A stretch of DNA of 64,000 nt from Neisseria subflava (GCF_024205705.1 NZ_CP073115.1:2170001-2234000); one strand, 5' to 3'; counted from the first letter of the stretch, positions 6,688 to 16,790 are shown. Notes: generated by a model not told the origin, from the sequence alone. Numbers and translations are program-made.

Positions 6688-9519
6688 TCAGTCTTTCAAC
6701 TTCGCCAACTGAGTTTGAACTTTCGCCATTTTGTCTTCCAATTCCGCCAAATCGGCTTTGTCTTTTTCCACCAAATGTGCCGGGGCTTTTTCGGTGTAGC
6801 CGGGTTTGGAGAGTTTGGCGTTGAGTTTGTCCAAGGCTTTTTGCAGCTTCTCGGCTTCTTTGCTCAAACGGGCGGTTTCGGCGGTTTTGTCGATTTCGAC
6901 TTTCAGCATCAGGCGCGCGCCGTTGCAGACGGCGACGGGGGCGTCTTCCGCTTCGGGCAGGCTGTCCACCAGCTTGGCTTCAGTCAGTCGGGTGAGCGAC
7001 GGCAGGTATTTGAGCAGGCCTTCGAGTTCTGCGCTGCCTTCGACGAAGAGCGGCGCTTTGACGTTTGGCGCGATACCCATTTCGCCGCGCAGTTTGCGCA
7101 CTTCTTCCACCAAGTCTTTCAATGCGGCCATTTTATCGAAGGCCGTCTGAACGATTTGTTCTTTATCGGCTTGCGGATAGGCGGCCAACATGATGCTGTC
7201 GGCGGTTTTGGCATTCGCCAGAGGCGCAACGACCTGCCACAGCTCTTCGGTAATGAACGGCATGATTGGGTGCAGCAGGCGCAGGATGGTTTCGAGTACG
7301 CGCACGAGGGTGCGGCGTGTGGTGCGCTGGGTTGTCGGGCAGCCGGTTTGGATTTGCACTTTTGCTAGCTCGATGTACCAGTCGCAATATTCGTTCCATA
7401 CAAATTCGTACAGCGTTTGCGCGGCAAGGTCGAAGCGGTAGGTTTCAAAGGCTTCGGCAACGGCGGCTTCGGCTTGTTGCAGTTTGCCGATAATCCATTG
7501 GTCGGCAAAGGTAAACGCCAACGGCTGCATTTCGTCTTGACCGCAGTCTTTATCTTCGGTGTTCATCAACACGAAGTTGGTGGCGTTCCACAATTTATTG
7601 CAGAAATTGCGGTAGCCTTCGGCGCGTTTGAAGTCGAAGTTGACGCTGCGGCCGAGGCTGGCGTAGCTCGCCATGGTGAAGCGCAATGCGTCCGCGCCCA
7701 TGCTCGGAATGCCTTCAGGGAAGAGTTTTTTGGTTGCTTCTTCCACTTTCGGCGCGGTTTCGGGTTTGCGCAGGCCGGTGGTACGTTTTACCAGCAGTTT
7801 TTCCAAATCGATGCCGTCGATCAAATCCACAGGGTCGATGACGTTGCCTTCGGATTTGGACATTTTTTTGCCTTCGTGGTCGCGCACGATGCCGTGGATG
7901 TACACGTCTTTAAACGGTACTTTGCCGGTGAAGTGGGTGGTCATCATAATCATGCGCGCCACCCAGAAGAAGATGATTTCGTAGCCGGTAACCAAGACGT
8001 TGGACGGCAGGAAGGCTTTGAGTTCGTCGGTTTCAGACGGCCAGCCGAGCGTGGAGAACGGCACGAGCGCGGAGGAGAACCATGTATCCAATACGTCTTC
8101 TTCGCGGGTCAAACCGGTTTTGCCGGCTTGTTTTTCGGCTTCTTCCTGATTGCGGGCAACGTAAACATTGCCTTCGTTGTCGTACCATGCAGGGATTTGA
8201 TGACCCCACCACAGTTGGCGTGAGATACACCAGTCTTGGATGTTGTTCATCCATTGGTTATAGGTGTTGACCCAGTTTTCAGGGATAAAGCGCACCGCGC
8301 CGCTGTCGACGGCTTTTTTGGCTTTGTCGGCGAGGCTCAATCCTTTGAATTCGCTGTCAGGCTCGCCACCGTTTGGCGTGGCGGACATGGCGACAAACCA
8401 TTGGCTGGTCAGCATCGGCTCAATCACTGAGCCGGTACGGTCGCCTTTCGGCGTCATCAGCGTGTGCGGTTTGATTTCGACCAAGAAGCCTTGTTCCTGC
8501 AAATCGGCAACCATTTGTTTGCGCGCGGCAAAGCGGTCCAAACCTGCGTATTTTTCAGGCAGGGCAAAACCTTGTTGCGCTTCGCCTTTGAAGTTGAACA
8601 CTTCAGCGTTTACCAGCACTTTGGCTTCCAAGTCGAACACATTAATCAGGCGCGTGTCGTGGCGTTTGCCGACTTCGTAGTCGTTGAAGTCGTGCGCAGG
8701 CGTGATTTTCACGCAGCCTGTGCCGAAGTCTTTTTCAACGTATTCGTCCGCAATCACGGGGATAGTGCGGCCGGTCAGCGGCAGGATTAATTCTTTGCCG
8801 ATTAAGTGAGTGTAACGTTCGTCTTCGGGATTGACGGCAACGGCCACGTCGCCCAGCAGCGTTTCGGGACGGGTGGTCGCCACGATAACGGCTTCGGCAG
8901 GATTGTCGGCCAACGGATAGCGGATGTGCCACATAGAGCCTTGTTCTTCCACGCTTTCCACTTCCAAATCAGATACTGCCGTACCTAAAACCGGATCCCA
9001 GTTCACCAAGCGTTTGCCGCGGTAAATCAAGCCTTGCTCAAACAGGCGCACAAACACTTCGGTCACGGTTTCGGCACGCACGTCGTCCATCGTGAAATAC
9101 TCACGCGTCCAGTCGGCAGAGCAGCCCACGCGGCGCATTTGTTGGGTAATCGTGCCGCCGGAAACTTCTTTCCATTCCCACACTTTTTCCAAGAATTTTT
9201 CACGGCCCAAGTCATGACGGGACACGTTTTGCGCGGCAAGCTGACGCTCGACCACGATTTGCGTGGCGATGCCCGCGTGGTCGGTGCCGGGAATCCAGGC
9301 GGTGTTGCAGCCTTTCATGCGGTAGTAGCGGGTCAGGCCGTCCATGATGGTTTGGTTGAAGGCATGGCCCATGTGCAGCGTGCCGGTTACGTTGGGCGGC
9401 GGCAGTTGGATGGAGAAAGACGGTTTGGTCAAATCCATATCAGGCTGGAAATAGCCCTGCTCTTCCCAGTTTTGATAATGTTTGGATTCGATTTCGGCTG
9501 GATTGTATTTGTCTAACAT
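6688..9519 (-). CDS. valS: Valyl-tRNA synthetase
   Basis: The 943-residue protein is a complete class I synthetase: the HIGH-type motif PPPNVTGTLHMGHA near residue 40-53, the editing (CP1) domain with GTDHAGIATQ and TTRPETLLGDVAVAV, the KMSKS motif (EGKKMSKSEGNVIDP, about 555), anticodon-binding domain, and the C-terminal coiled-coil arm rich in Lys and Leu (last ~65 residues) typical of ValRS. It charges tRNA-Val with valine. It is bounded by DUS terminators on both sides, so monocistronic. Confidence 0.98.
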   Translation of the reverse strand: MLDKYNPAEIESKHYQNWEEQGYFQPDMDLTKPSFSIQLPPPNVTGTLHMGHAFNQTIMDGLTRYYRMKGCNTAWIPGTDHAGIATQIVVERQLAAQNVSRHDLGREKFLEKVWEWKEVSGGTITQQMRRVGCSADWTREYFTMDDVRAETVTEVFVRLFEQGLIYRGKRLVNWDPVLGTAVSDLEVESVEEQGSMWHIRYPLADNPAEAVIVATTRPETLLGDVAVAVNPEDERYTHLIGKELILPLTGRTIPVIADEYVEKDFGTGCVKITPAHDFNDYEVGKRHDTRLINVFDLEAKVLVNAEVFNFKGEAQQGFALPEKYAGLDRFAARKQMVADLQEQGFLVEIKPHTLMTPKGDRTGSVIEPMLTSQWFVAMSATPNGGEPDSEFKGLSLADKAKKAVDSGAVRFIPENWVNTYNQWMNNIQDWCISRQLWWGHQIPAWYDNEGNVYVARNQEEAEKQAGKTGLTREEDVLDTWFSSALVPFSTLGWPSETDELKAFLPSNVLVTGYEIIFFWVARMIMMTTHFTGKVPFKDVYIHGIVRDHEGKKMSKSEGNVIDPVDLIDGIDLEKLLVKRTTGLRKPETAPKVEEATKKLFPEGIPSMGADALRFTMASYASLGRSVNFDFKRAEGYRNFCNKLWNATNFVLMNTEDKDCGQDEMQPLAFTFADQWIIGKLQQAEAAVAEAFETYRFDLAAQTLYEFVWNEYCDWYIELAKVQIQTGCPTTQRTTRRTLVRVLETILRLLHPIMPFITEELWQVVAPLANAKTADSIMLAAYPQADKEQIVQTAFDKMAALKDLVEEVRKLRGEMGIAPNVKAPLFVEGSAELEGLLKYLPSLTRLTEAKLVDSLPEAEDAPVAVCNGARLMLKVEIDKTAETARLSKEAEKLQKALDKLNAKLSKPGYTEKAPAHLVEKDKADLAELEDKMAKVQTQLAKLKD

Positions 9520-9571
9520 GATGGAACTTTGTGAAATTAAGGTTATTTTTGATGTGCGGATTATAACGCAA

Positions 9572-9603
9572 AAAGGCCGTCTGAATCATTTCAGACGGCC
9601 TTT
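9572..9603. terminator. DUS inverted pair after zupT
   Basis: AAAGGCCGTCTGAA and its complement with a 4-base loop. Confidence 0.85.
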
Positions 9604-9615
9604 GGCATACGGGTT

Positions 9616-10424
9616 TTAAAAACGGAACAATACCAGGCTGACGGCAATTACCGCCATTCCTGTTGTCAGGCCGTAAACGGTTTCATGGCCGTCTGAATAG
9701 CGCTTGGCGGCCGGCAGCAGCTCGTCCAATGCCAAAAATACCATCACACCGGCTATCACGCCGAATACCGAACCAAACACGGCAGGCGATAGAAACGGCT
9801 GTAAAACCAAATAGCCCAATGCCGCCCCAAAGGCTCGGCCAAGCCGGATAGCAGGCACGCCCATACCGTTTTCTTACGGCTGCGGGTGGCAAAATAAACC
9901 GGCGCGGCGATGGAAATGCCCTCCGGAATATTATGGATGGCAATCGCCAAGGCCAAAGGCATCCCGACCGCCGGATTTTCCAAGGTGGCAAAAAACGTCG
10001 CCAAACCTTCGGGGAAATTGTGCGCCGTAATCGCAAACGCCGCCATCATGCCGACTCGCGCAATATGGCGGCGTTTGCTTTCTTGAAACGACGGGTCTTG
10101 CGCGTCTAAGGTTTCATGCGGGTTCGGCACCAGGCGGTCAATCAGCGCGATGCCACCCATCCCAGCCAAAAATGCCATGGTCGCCGCCGCAAACGCGTGG
10201 TCTTTATCATAAATTTCAGCAAACGCCTCACTGGATTTACTGAAAATCTCCGTCAGGGAAACATACACCATCGCACCGCCGGCAAATGCCAAACCAAACG
10301 ACAACACGCGCGGATTAGGCGTTTTGGAAAACATCACCAAGCCGCTGCCTAATACGGTAAACAAACCGGCAGCCAACGTGATGGAAAAGGCAACGGCCAA
10401 ATTGGACATCGAAAAATCGGGCAT
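9616..10424 (-). pseudogene. zupT: ZIP-family divalent metal transporter ZupT, frameshifted
   Basis: The first frame (from 10424) gives a ZIP transporter start with membrane helices and the metal-site motifs HNFPEGLATF and HNIPEGISIA. After ...CLLSGLAEPLG it leaves the family; the matching C-terminal part (AALGYLVLQPFLSPAVFG to VSLVLFRF) continues in another frame to 9616. The switch is at a run of four C on the plus strand (9825-9828); one added base restores an uninterrupted 269-residue ZupT, the usual length. So the gene carries a one-base deletion or the sequence has a homopolymer error. ZupT imports zinc, iron or manganese across the inner membrane. Confidence 0.85.
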
Positions 10425-10481
10425 GAGAAAACCTGCACTAAAAGCTGGGACAGGTTCAGACTAACACTTTTTAATGCATAT

Positions 10482-10497
10482 GATAATAGTTATTATT
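10482..10497 (-). promoter_or_regulatory. Possible Fur/Zur-type operator upstream of zupT
   Basis: ATAATA-GT-TATTAT is a perfect inverted repeat about 60 bases before the zupT start, in an AT-rich stretch, and resembles one core of the Fur box (GATAAT...ATTAT). A metal-responsive operator would fit a metal transporter. No binding evidence; the match is partial. Confidence 0.35.
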
Positions 10498-10530
10498 TAT
10501 TTTATTGATTGGATACATGGATTTTAAACA

Positions 10531-10566
10531 AAAGGCCGTCTGAAAAATAATTTTCAGACGGCCTTT
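10531..10566. terminator. DUS inverted pair after dadA
   Basis: AAAGGCCGTCTGAAAA and its complement with a 4-base loop and T-run. Confidence 0.85.
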
Positions 10567-10603
10567 AAATTTGAAACATCGCTAAACCTTATCGCTTTCC
10601 AGC

Positions 10604-11860
10604 TTAAGCCCGATAGCGCGACAGGCTCAAATCGTCGCTTCGGATTTCGGTGTCTTTGCCGCTCACGATATCGGCAGTTAATTTTGCCGAACCCAGCGAC
10701 ATGGTCCAGCCCAAAGTGCCGTGGCCGGTATTTAGGAATAAGTTTTCAAAGCAGGTGCGTCCGATTAACGGCGTGCTGTCGGGCGTCATCGGTCTGAGGC
10801 CGCTCCAGAACAATGCTTGTTTCAAATCGCCGCCTTCGGGGAACAAGTCGTTGACGACTAAAGCCAAGGTTTCGCGGCGTTTTTCGGGCAGTTTGATTTC
10901 ATATCCCGACAATTCCGCCATGCCGCCGACACGGATTCTGTTGTCAAAGCGCGTGATGGCGACTTTGTAACTTTCATCTAAAACGGTGGACACCGGCGCG
11001 CCGTCTGAATTGGTGACCGGCAGGGTCAAGGAATAGCCTTTGACGGGATAAATCGGCAGACTGAGATCCAACTGCGCCAAAACAGTCCTGCTGAAGCAGC
11101 CGAGCGCGCAGACAACGGCATCTGCTTCAAACCGCCCTTTGTCGGTTTCAACGGCTTTGATGCGCAGTCCGTTGTGGTCAATGCGGCTGATGGTTTGGTT
11201 GAAGTGGAACTGTACACCTTTTTCCTGACACAATTTGTATAGATTTTCGGTAAACAGATGGCAGTCGCCGGTCGCGTCTGCAGGCAGGTGCAGGCCACCG
11301 GCAATTTTGGCGGTAACGCGTGCCAGCGCAGGCTCAAACTCTGCGCATTCTTCGGGTTTCAGACGGCGGTACGGTACGCCGTAGCGTTCTAAAACGGCAA
11401 TGTCTTGCTCTGCCGCTTCGACTTCTTTGGCTTGGCGGAAAATCTGCAATGTCCCTTTTTTGCGCCCTTCAAAATTCATGCCGGTTTGCGCTTCAAAACG
11501 GTGGAACATTTCTCGGCTGTATTCGGAAATCCTGACCATGCGCTCTTTGTTGGTTTGATAGCGCGCTGCCGTGCAGTTTTGCAGCATTTGCCACAGCCAT
11601 TCGATTTGATACAGGCTGCCGTCAGGGCGAAACAGCAAAGGCGGATGGCTTTTAAACAGCCATTTCAGTGCTTTGGTCGGGATACCGGGTGCAGCCCAAG
11701 GCGTGGTATAGCCGTAAGAAAGCTGGCCTGCATTGGCAAAACTGGTTTCCATCGCCACGCCCTCGGCGCGGTCGATGACCGTTACTTCATGTCCTGCTTC
11801 TGCCAGATACCACGCGGAAGATACGCCGGCAACTCCGGCACCTAAAACAAGCACTTTCAT
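10604..11860 (-). CDS. dadA: D-amino acid dehydrogenase, small subunit
   Basis: The 418-residue flavoprotein begins with the FAD-binding Rossmann motif VLGAGVAGVSSAWYLAEAGHEVTVIDR and has the DadA-type segments ANAGQLSYGYTTPWAAPG and the C-terminal FLNTGHGTLGWTMSLGSAKL. It oxidises D-amino acids, chiefly D-alanine, to 2-oxo acids and passes electrons to the respiratory chain at the inner membrane. A good ribosome site (GAGGAG) precedes the ATG at 11860. It lies 82 bases downstream of the alanine symporter gene on the same strand, though a DUS pair lies between; together they suggest uptake and use of alanine. Confidence 0.95.
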   Translation of the reverse strand: MKVLVLGAGVAGVSSAWYLAEAGHEVTVIDRAEGVAMETSFANAGQLSYGYTTPWAAPGIPTKALKWLFKSHPPLLFRPDGSLYQIEWLWQMLQNCTAARYQTNKERMVRISEYSREMFHRFEAQTGMNFEGRKKGTLQIFRQAKEVEAAEQDIAVLERYGVPYRRLKPEECAEFEPALARVTAKIAGGLHLPADATGDCHLFTENLYKLCQEKGVQFHFNQTISRIDHNGLRIKAVETDKGRFEADAVVCALGCFSRTVLAQLDLSLPIYPVKGYSLTLPVTNSDGAPVSTVLDESYKVAITRFDNRIRVGGMAELSGYEIKLPEKRRETLALVVNDLFPEGGDLKQALFWSGLRPMTPDSTPLIGRTCFENLFLNTGHGTLGWTMSLGSAKLTADIVSGKDTEIRSDDLSLSRYRA

Positions 11861-11904
11861 TTTTCTCCTCCTCTGACTTTTTTCAAAACAAACTTAATAA
11901 CATC

Positions 11905-11937
11905 GGGCCGTCTGAATGTTCAGATTCAGACGGCCTT
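11905..11937. terminator. DUS inverted pair between symporter and dadA
   Basis: GGCCGTCTGAAT and its complement around a 6-base loop. Confidence 0.75.
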
Positions 11938-11942
11938 GGATA

Positions 11943-13333
11943 TTAATGCGGCAATTCGCCGTTTTTGATTTTTTGTTTGAAATCGCGCGTTTCATTGACG
12001 ATGACTTTCGCCATCAATAAAAGCGCAATCAGGTTGGGCAATGCCATCAAGCCGTTGAATGTGTCCGAAGCCAGCCATACCAAATCAAGGCTCAACACGG
12101 TTCCCAGCATAACTGAAGAAACATAACCGACGCGGTACAAACCGGCAAACTTCTCGCCGAATACATAAACCGCGCATTTCTCGCCGTAATAACACCAGCC
12201 GAGAATGGTTGAGTAGGCAAAGAAAATCAGGCCGATGGTGACAATCCAGCCGCCGATGCCGGGCAGCATTTTTTGGAAAGTAACGGTTGTCAGCGCCGCG
12301 CCGCTCAATTCAGGTTTCACAAACTCGCCGCCTGCGCCGAGCAGACCCATGACCAACACGATACCGGTAATCGAGCAGACAACGATGGTGTCCAAAAACG
12401 TACCGGTCATGGAAACCAAAGCCTGACGAACGGGGTGGTCGGTTTTCGCGGCGGCGGCGGCAATCGGCGCAGAACCCATACCCGCCTCATTGGAGAACAC
12501 GCCGCGCGCCACGCCGTAGCGGATGACCGTACCGATGGCGCCGCCTGCCACAGCTTGCGCGCTAAACGCATCGGAGAAAATCAGTTTGACGGCAGGCATC
12601 AGTGCATCAGAATTCACGATAATAATGGAAATACCGCCCACTACATAAAATACTGCCATGGCAGGCACGATAAAGGACGCGGCTTTGGCGATGCCCTTAA
12701 TGCCGCCCAAAAGCACAATGGCCGTTAATACAGTCAATATCACGCCGGTGTAGGCAGGTTCGATACCGAAGCTGGTTTGCACTGCCTGCGCAACCGAGTT
12801 GGACTGCACCGAGCTGCCGATACCGAATGAAGCGAATGTGCCGAACAGCGCAAACGCGATGGCCATCCATTTCCAGTTTTTGCCCAAGCCTTTTTCGATG
12901 TAATACATCGGGCCGCCGGACATTTCGCCTTTGGAATTGGTGACGCGGTATTTCACCGCCAACACACCTTCACCGTATTTGGTGGCCATGCCGAAAATGG
13001 CGGTCATCCACATCCAAAATACCGCGCCCGGGCCGCCGGTTACCACCGCAGTTGCCACACCGGCGATGTTACCCGTACCGATGGTAGCGGACAACGCGGT
13101 CATCAACGCCGCAAAATGGGAAATATCGCCTTCGTGCTCTTCGCCGTCTTCATGCTTCTTTGACGGCACAAACGCCTGTTTCAGCGCATAACCCAACATA
13201 GTGAACTGCAAGCCTTTCAGCAAAACGGTCAGCAAAATGCCCGTACCGACCAGCAGCATCAACATAATAGGTCCCCAGACCCAGCCGCTGATGGTTTCAA
13301 AAAGGCTTTGAGATTGTCTAAAAACAATTGCAT
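11943..13333 (-). pseudogene. Sodium:alanine symporter (AGCS family), frameshift near the start
   Basis: The body (440 residues from 13265) is a full AGCS transporter: GLQFTMLGYAL, ALSATIGTGNIAGVATAV, GPGAVFWMWMTA, GVFSNEAGMGSAPIAAAAA. However the only ribosome site (AGGAG at ~13338) serves the ATG at 13333, giving MQLFLDNL, which runs into a stop, whereas the next codons in the transporter frame read QSLFETISGWVWGPIM, the expected N-terminal segment. One missing base between about 13299 and 13315 (A-run on the plus strand at 13299-13303) explains this and gives a normal 463 residues. Either the gene is broken, starts at an internal ATG (13265) lacking its first helix start, or this is a sequencing error. 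Confidence 0.8.
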
Positions 13334-13639
13334 GGCTTTCTCCTTTGTCTGTTTTATTTTTTTATGCACTACTTTTTGTAGTGTCATGTAATTTCAGCAC
13401 AGAATATTCAATAAGACAATATCTTTCTTTTTAAAAAGATTTTTGAGGTTTTACCCTAAAAAGATATCTATTTAGACCGGCCAAATTGTTTACAATCCGC
13501 TAAAAATAAAGGCTGCGGCCGAGACAAAATGCCAAATGAAAGTTAATTAACCATCAATTAAGACTGCAACAATTAAAATGACACAATCGACAAATGGCAC
13601 ATTATTGAAAAATACAAACACGCAAATCTTGTTTTAAAA
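13334..13639. other. Non-coding stretch upstream of the alanine symporter
   Basis: About 300 AT-rich bases without a plausible gene. A small hairpin (CACTAC-TTTTT-GTAGTG, 13367-13383) lies 34 bases before the symporter start and could affect its leader; otherwise it presumably holds the promoter. Confidence 0.5.
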
Positions 13640-13685
13640 AAGCCTCAGGCCGTCTGAAAGATGGTTTTCAGACGGCCTGAGGCTT
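13640..13685. terminator. Extended DUS inverted pair
   Basis: A 20-base stem, AAGCCTCAGGCCGTCTGAAA with its complement, unusually long for a DUS pair. It follows the ATP-grasp gene. Confidence 0.85.
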
Positions 13686-13704
13686 GTTAATTATATTGAT
13701 AAAA

Positions 13705-14562
13705 TCAGGTTGATGAATGTTGCCCAAGCAACTGCGCCAACAGTCGGGCAAAGCGTTCCGTCGCGCCTTCGCTGGTGTGCAAATACAGGGCTGGCTCGAT
13801 GAGTTCCAATTCATTGAGCAGGAAGGTGTCGCCGACCAATGTACCGTCCACTCGGGCGTAAACCGGCATTTGCGGCAAGGCAGCCAGTACGTCTTGCGCG
13901 GCACGGACGGCAAACTCGGGCGGCTCAATACCGAATACCGACACACCATAGGCCGAGTTGGCGCGCCATTCACCTTGCGGCGGCTGACGGCGCACGGCAT
14001 GGCTGAATACGCCGTTGAAAAACACCAGCGAGGTTTCACCCGCCGTTTCGATTTCACGGATATAAGGTTGAACAATCATACCTTGCGGATAATCCGCCAT
14101 ATCCACGTCCAATGCGTCCGCACAAACTTTAACCACGCCTTTGCCGCTCTGCCCGAATGCCGGCTTGATGACCGCTTCCGTCCAGCCCTGTTGGTTCAGA
14201 ATGTCCGCCAATTCAGTTTTTTGCGGCGGAACGAACACGCTGGGAATCACTTGCGCTCCGCGCGCCGCCAAATCGCACAAATAAGTCTTTTCCATATTCC
14301 AAGCCATCAGCTCGGGCAGATTGATAAAACGCTGCCCTGCCTGCCCGGCATGCTCCAGCCATTGGCGGAAGGCTTCGGGTTCGGCGGCATAATCCCATGC
14401 GCACAAAGGCAGTAAAAACGGCGCGGACGGATGGTTTTGCCACGCATCAAATACGGTTTTCACGCCCATGCTTTCCAAGCATGCCGCCAATGTTTTCAGG
14501 TTGTTCGATGATTCGGGATAGGTTTGGCAGGTAATGAGTGCCAAAACGGTTTGCTCGGTCAT
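13705..14562 (-). CDS. ATP-grasp family ligase-like protein
   Basis: From the start MTEQTVLALITCQTYPESS the product has 285 residues. It has ATP-grasp features: VIKPAFGQSGKGVVKV (nucleotide-binding Lys and Gly-rich loop), IVQPYIREIETAGETSLVFFNGVFSHAVRR, and the metal-site region VYARVDGTLVGDTFLLNELELIEPALYL. This resembles the RimK/glutathione-synthetase-like group of single-domain enzymes that join an amine to a carboxylate using ATP. The substrate is unknown. GAGG precedes the ATG at 14562; a longer in-frame start at 14607 lacks a site. It is divergent from phrB. Confidence 0.75.
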   Translation of the reverse strand: MTEQTVLALITCQTYPESSNNLKTLAACLESMGVKTVFDAWQNHPSAPFLLPLCAWDYAAEPEAFRQWLEHAGQAGQRFINLPELMAWNMEKTYLCDLAARGAQVIPSVFVPPQKTELADILNQQGWTEAVIKPAFGQSGKGVVKVCADALDVDMADYPQGMIVQPYIREIETAGETSLVFFNGVFSHAVRRQPPQGEWRANSAYGVSVFGIEPPEFAVRAAQDVLAALPQMPVYARVDGTLVGDTFLLNELELIEPALYLHTSEGATERFARLLAQLLGQHSST

Positions 14563-14681
14563 GGTTGCCGCCTCATTGCTAAAACCAAAATTATATAGCG
14601 AAATCAAACCAAAAGATTTTCAGACGGCCTGATACATGAGGCCGATTCTGATAAAATGGTTTTCCCCTTTTCCGTCGGAAC

Positions 14682-15923
14682 ATGCTCATGAAATCTGCTC
14701 ACGTCCTTGTCTGGTTCCGCCGCAACCTCCGCCTGCACGACAATGCCGCGCTTAATGCCGCCGTTGCAAGCGGTTTGCCCATCGCCTGCGTCTGGGTCAG
14801 CCAAAGGCCGTCTGAAAACCACAATCCGCGTCAAAGCCTGTTCCATTATCAAGCCGCGCAAGAGCTGCATACCCGTCTGGCGGCGCACCATATTCCTTTA
14901 TATGTCGTCGCTTCCGACGAAGACCTCCTCCCCTTGGCTGCTGCGCTCAATGCCCATACCGTCATCACAGACGAAGCCTACACCGAAGCCGAAATCCGCC
15001 AAGACAACCACCTCTGGCACAATTTCGACCGGGCAGGCATTGCCCTGCAACACGCCACCGACCGCGGCATTTTGGCCAAATCCCCCCTCATGGATGCCAA
15101 CGGCCTGCCCTACACCGATTTTGCCGCCTATAAACAAGCATGGTTGCAGGCTTATTCAGGACAAAGGCCGTCTGAAACCGAATTGCCTGTTCAAACCGGA
15201 CAAAACGTTCCACTGTTTCCAGCCCATACCGGCGCGGTATTGCCTGCCTATCAACAGGGTGGCGAAACCGCGGCCTTAACGCAATGGCACGCGTTCAAAC
15301 AGAATTTGGTTCACTATCCGATTACCCAAAACTTTCCGGCACGAAAAAACACCAGCCTCCTCAATGCCTATCTGTCCGCAGGCTGCATTTCCCCACGCCT
15401 GCTGGCTGCCGAAGGATTGGCAAATCGACATTTCGAGTGGCTGGACAAACTCATTTTCCGCGACTACTGCTACCAGCTCGCCTACCACCGCCGCCTGCCC
15501 GAAACAACCGATGCCGCTCCGGTACGCGAATACTGGCGACACGGCCAAACCGGCGTACCCATCATCGACGCCTCCATCCGCGGCCTCGAAGCCACCGGCC
15601 ACTTACACCCCGTTCTCCAGCAGCTGTGCGCCCACTATTTCTGCCATGCGCTCAACCTAGACCCCAACCAAGGCATCGCGTGGACAGCCTCCGTCCAAAC
15701 CGGCACCGACCCTGCGCTCAACCAAGCCAACTGGCAACTTGCCGCCCAAGACACGGCCACCGTCCGCTATGCCCATCGTTCGCACCAAATCGACCCCGAC
15801 GGCAGCTACATCCGCAGTTACCTCCCCGAATTGGCGCACCTGCCGTCCACCCTCATCCACACGCCGTGGGCCGCCGCCGACGACATCGACACACACGGCT
15901 ATCCCTTTCCCAAGGCCGTCTGA
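14682..15923 (+). CDS. phrB: Deoxyribodipyrimidine photolyase
   Basis: The 413-residue protein has the N-terminal photolyase/antenna domain (HVLVWFRRNLRLHDNAAL) and the FAD-binding domain (NTSLLNAYLSAGCISPRL, WLDKLIFRDYCYQLAYH, ending DPDGSYIRSYLPELAHLP and HTPW). It would repair UV cyclobutane dimers in light. The FAD/active-site stretch is divergent: where CPD photolyases read TG-hHNR-R this reads TGHLHPVLQQ, and the GGWQW-like segment reads QANWQL. ATGs at 14682 and 14688 are both possible; GGAA is best spaced for 14688. A DUS overlaps the stop codon region. Confidence 0.85.
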   Translation: MLMKSAHVLVWFRRNLRLHDNAALNAAVASGLPIACVWVSQRPSENHNPRQSLFHYQAAQELHTRLAAHHIPLYVVASDEDLLPLAAALNAHTVITDEAYTEAEIRQDNHLWHNFDRAGIALQHATDRGILAKSPLMDANGLPYTDFAAYKQAWLQAYSGQRPSETELPVQTGQNVPLFPAHTGAVLPAYQQGGETAALTQWHAFKQNLVHYPITQNFPARKNTSLLNAYLSAGCISPRLLAAEGLANRHFEWLDKLIFRDYCYQLAYHRRLPETTDAAPVREYWRHGQTGVPIIDASIRGLEATGHLHPVLQQLCAHYFCHALNLDPNQGIAWTASVQTGTDPALNQANWQLAAQDTATVRYAHRSHQIDPDGSYIRSYLPELAHLPSTLIHTPWAAADDIDTHGYPFPKAV

Positions 15924-16001
15924 AACCTACGTTCACACCAAAAAACCACACTAAATACAGCTGAAAAACGTTCAAACAAAATATTTTGGTTTCAGACGGC
16001 C
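15914..16001. terminator. Widely spaced DUS inverted pair
   Basis: GGCCGTCTGAAACC and its complement 60 bases apart between phrB and minC. The long loop makes terminator action uncertain; it may serve mainly for DNA uptake. Confidence 0.45.
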
Positions 16002-16070
16002 AAACAGATTGAATAGCCAAGATTTACACGGTAAACTTACGTCATTAAAAAATTTTATTATTTCATTACA

Positions 16071-16790
16071 ATGAAACCCGCATTCGACATAAAAACGTCA
16101 CGTTTGGACGTCTTATCCATCCATCTGCACACCGCAGATCTAACCGAATTGGAAGAATTCCTGCGCCAACTGGCAGGCCAATCCCAAGACGAATTCGTTC
16201 CCTTCATTTTAGACGTACAAGATTTCGACCACCCTGAATCCATCGATTTGGGCGGCATGATTTCCCTGTTTGCCCGTTACGGCATGCAAATCTTAGGGCT
16301 GCACCACACCAGCGATACCTGGGCGGCAGCGGCGGCGCGTTACCACTTGGTCTTCAAACAAGGCAACTCCACCCAGGCAGCCGACACACAGGCAGCGCCT
16401 ACTCCACGCCAAGCACCGCAGCCGCAAGACGTACAAGCCACCGTTATCAACAATCCGACCGTATTGGTCAGCACGCCCGTACGTACCGGCCAGCAGGTTT
16501 ACGCTGAAAACGGCGACCTCATCGTTACCGGCATCGTCAGCCAAGGTGCGGAACTTATCGCCGACGGCAACATCCATATTTACGCCCCCATGCGCGGCAG
16601 AGCGTTGGCCGGTGCAAAAGGCAACACCAACGCGCGCATCTTTATTCATTCCATGCAGGCCGAATTAGTCTCCGTTGCCGGTATCTACCGCAACTTCGAG
16701 CAAGACCTGCCCGAGCATCTGCACAAAAAACCCGTACAAGTATCATTGCAAGACAACCGACTGGTTATCAGCGCAATCGACGCCGAATAA
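16071..16790 (+). CDS. minC: Septum site-determining protein MinC
   Basis: The 239-residue protein has the N-terminal FtsZ-inhibiting domain (DVLSIHLHTADLTELEEFL), a Gln/Pro-rich linker (about 100-130) and the C-terminal beta-helical dimerisation domain (VRTGQQVYAENGDLIVTG, HIYAPMRGRALAGAKGN, IFIHSMQAELVSVAG). MinC with MinD blocks Z-ring formation away from midcell. It is the first gene of minC-minD-minE-oxyR, all tightly spaced, an arrangement known in Neisseria. Confidence 0.97.
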   Translation: MKPAFDIKTSRLDVLSIHLHTADLTELEEFLRQLAGQSQDEFVPFILDVQDFDHPESIDLGGMISLFARYGMQILGLHHTSDTWAAAAARYHLVFKQGNSTQAADTQAAPTPRQAPQPQDVQATVINNPTVLVSTPVRTGQQVYAENGDLIVTGIVSQGAELIADGNIHIYAPMRGRALAGAKGNTNARIFIHSMQAELVSVAGIYRNFEQDLPEHLHKKPVQVSLQDNRLVISAIDAE

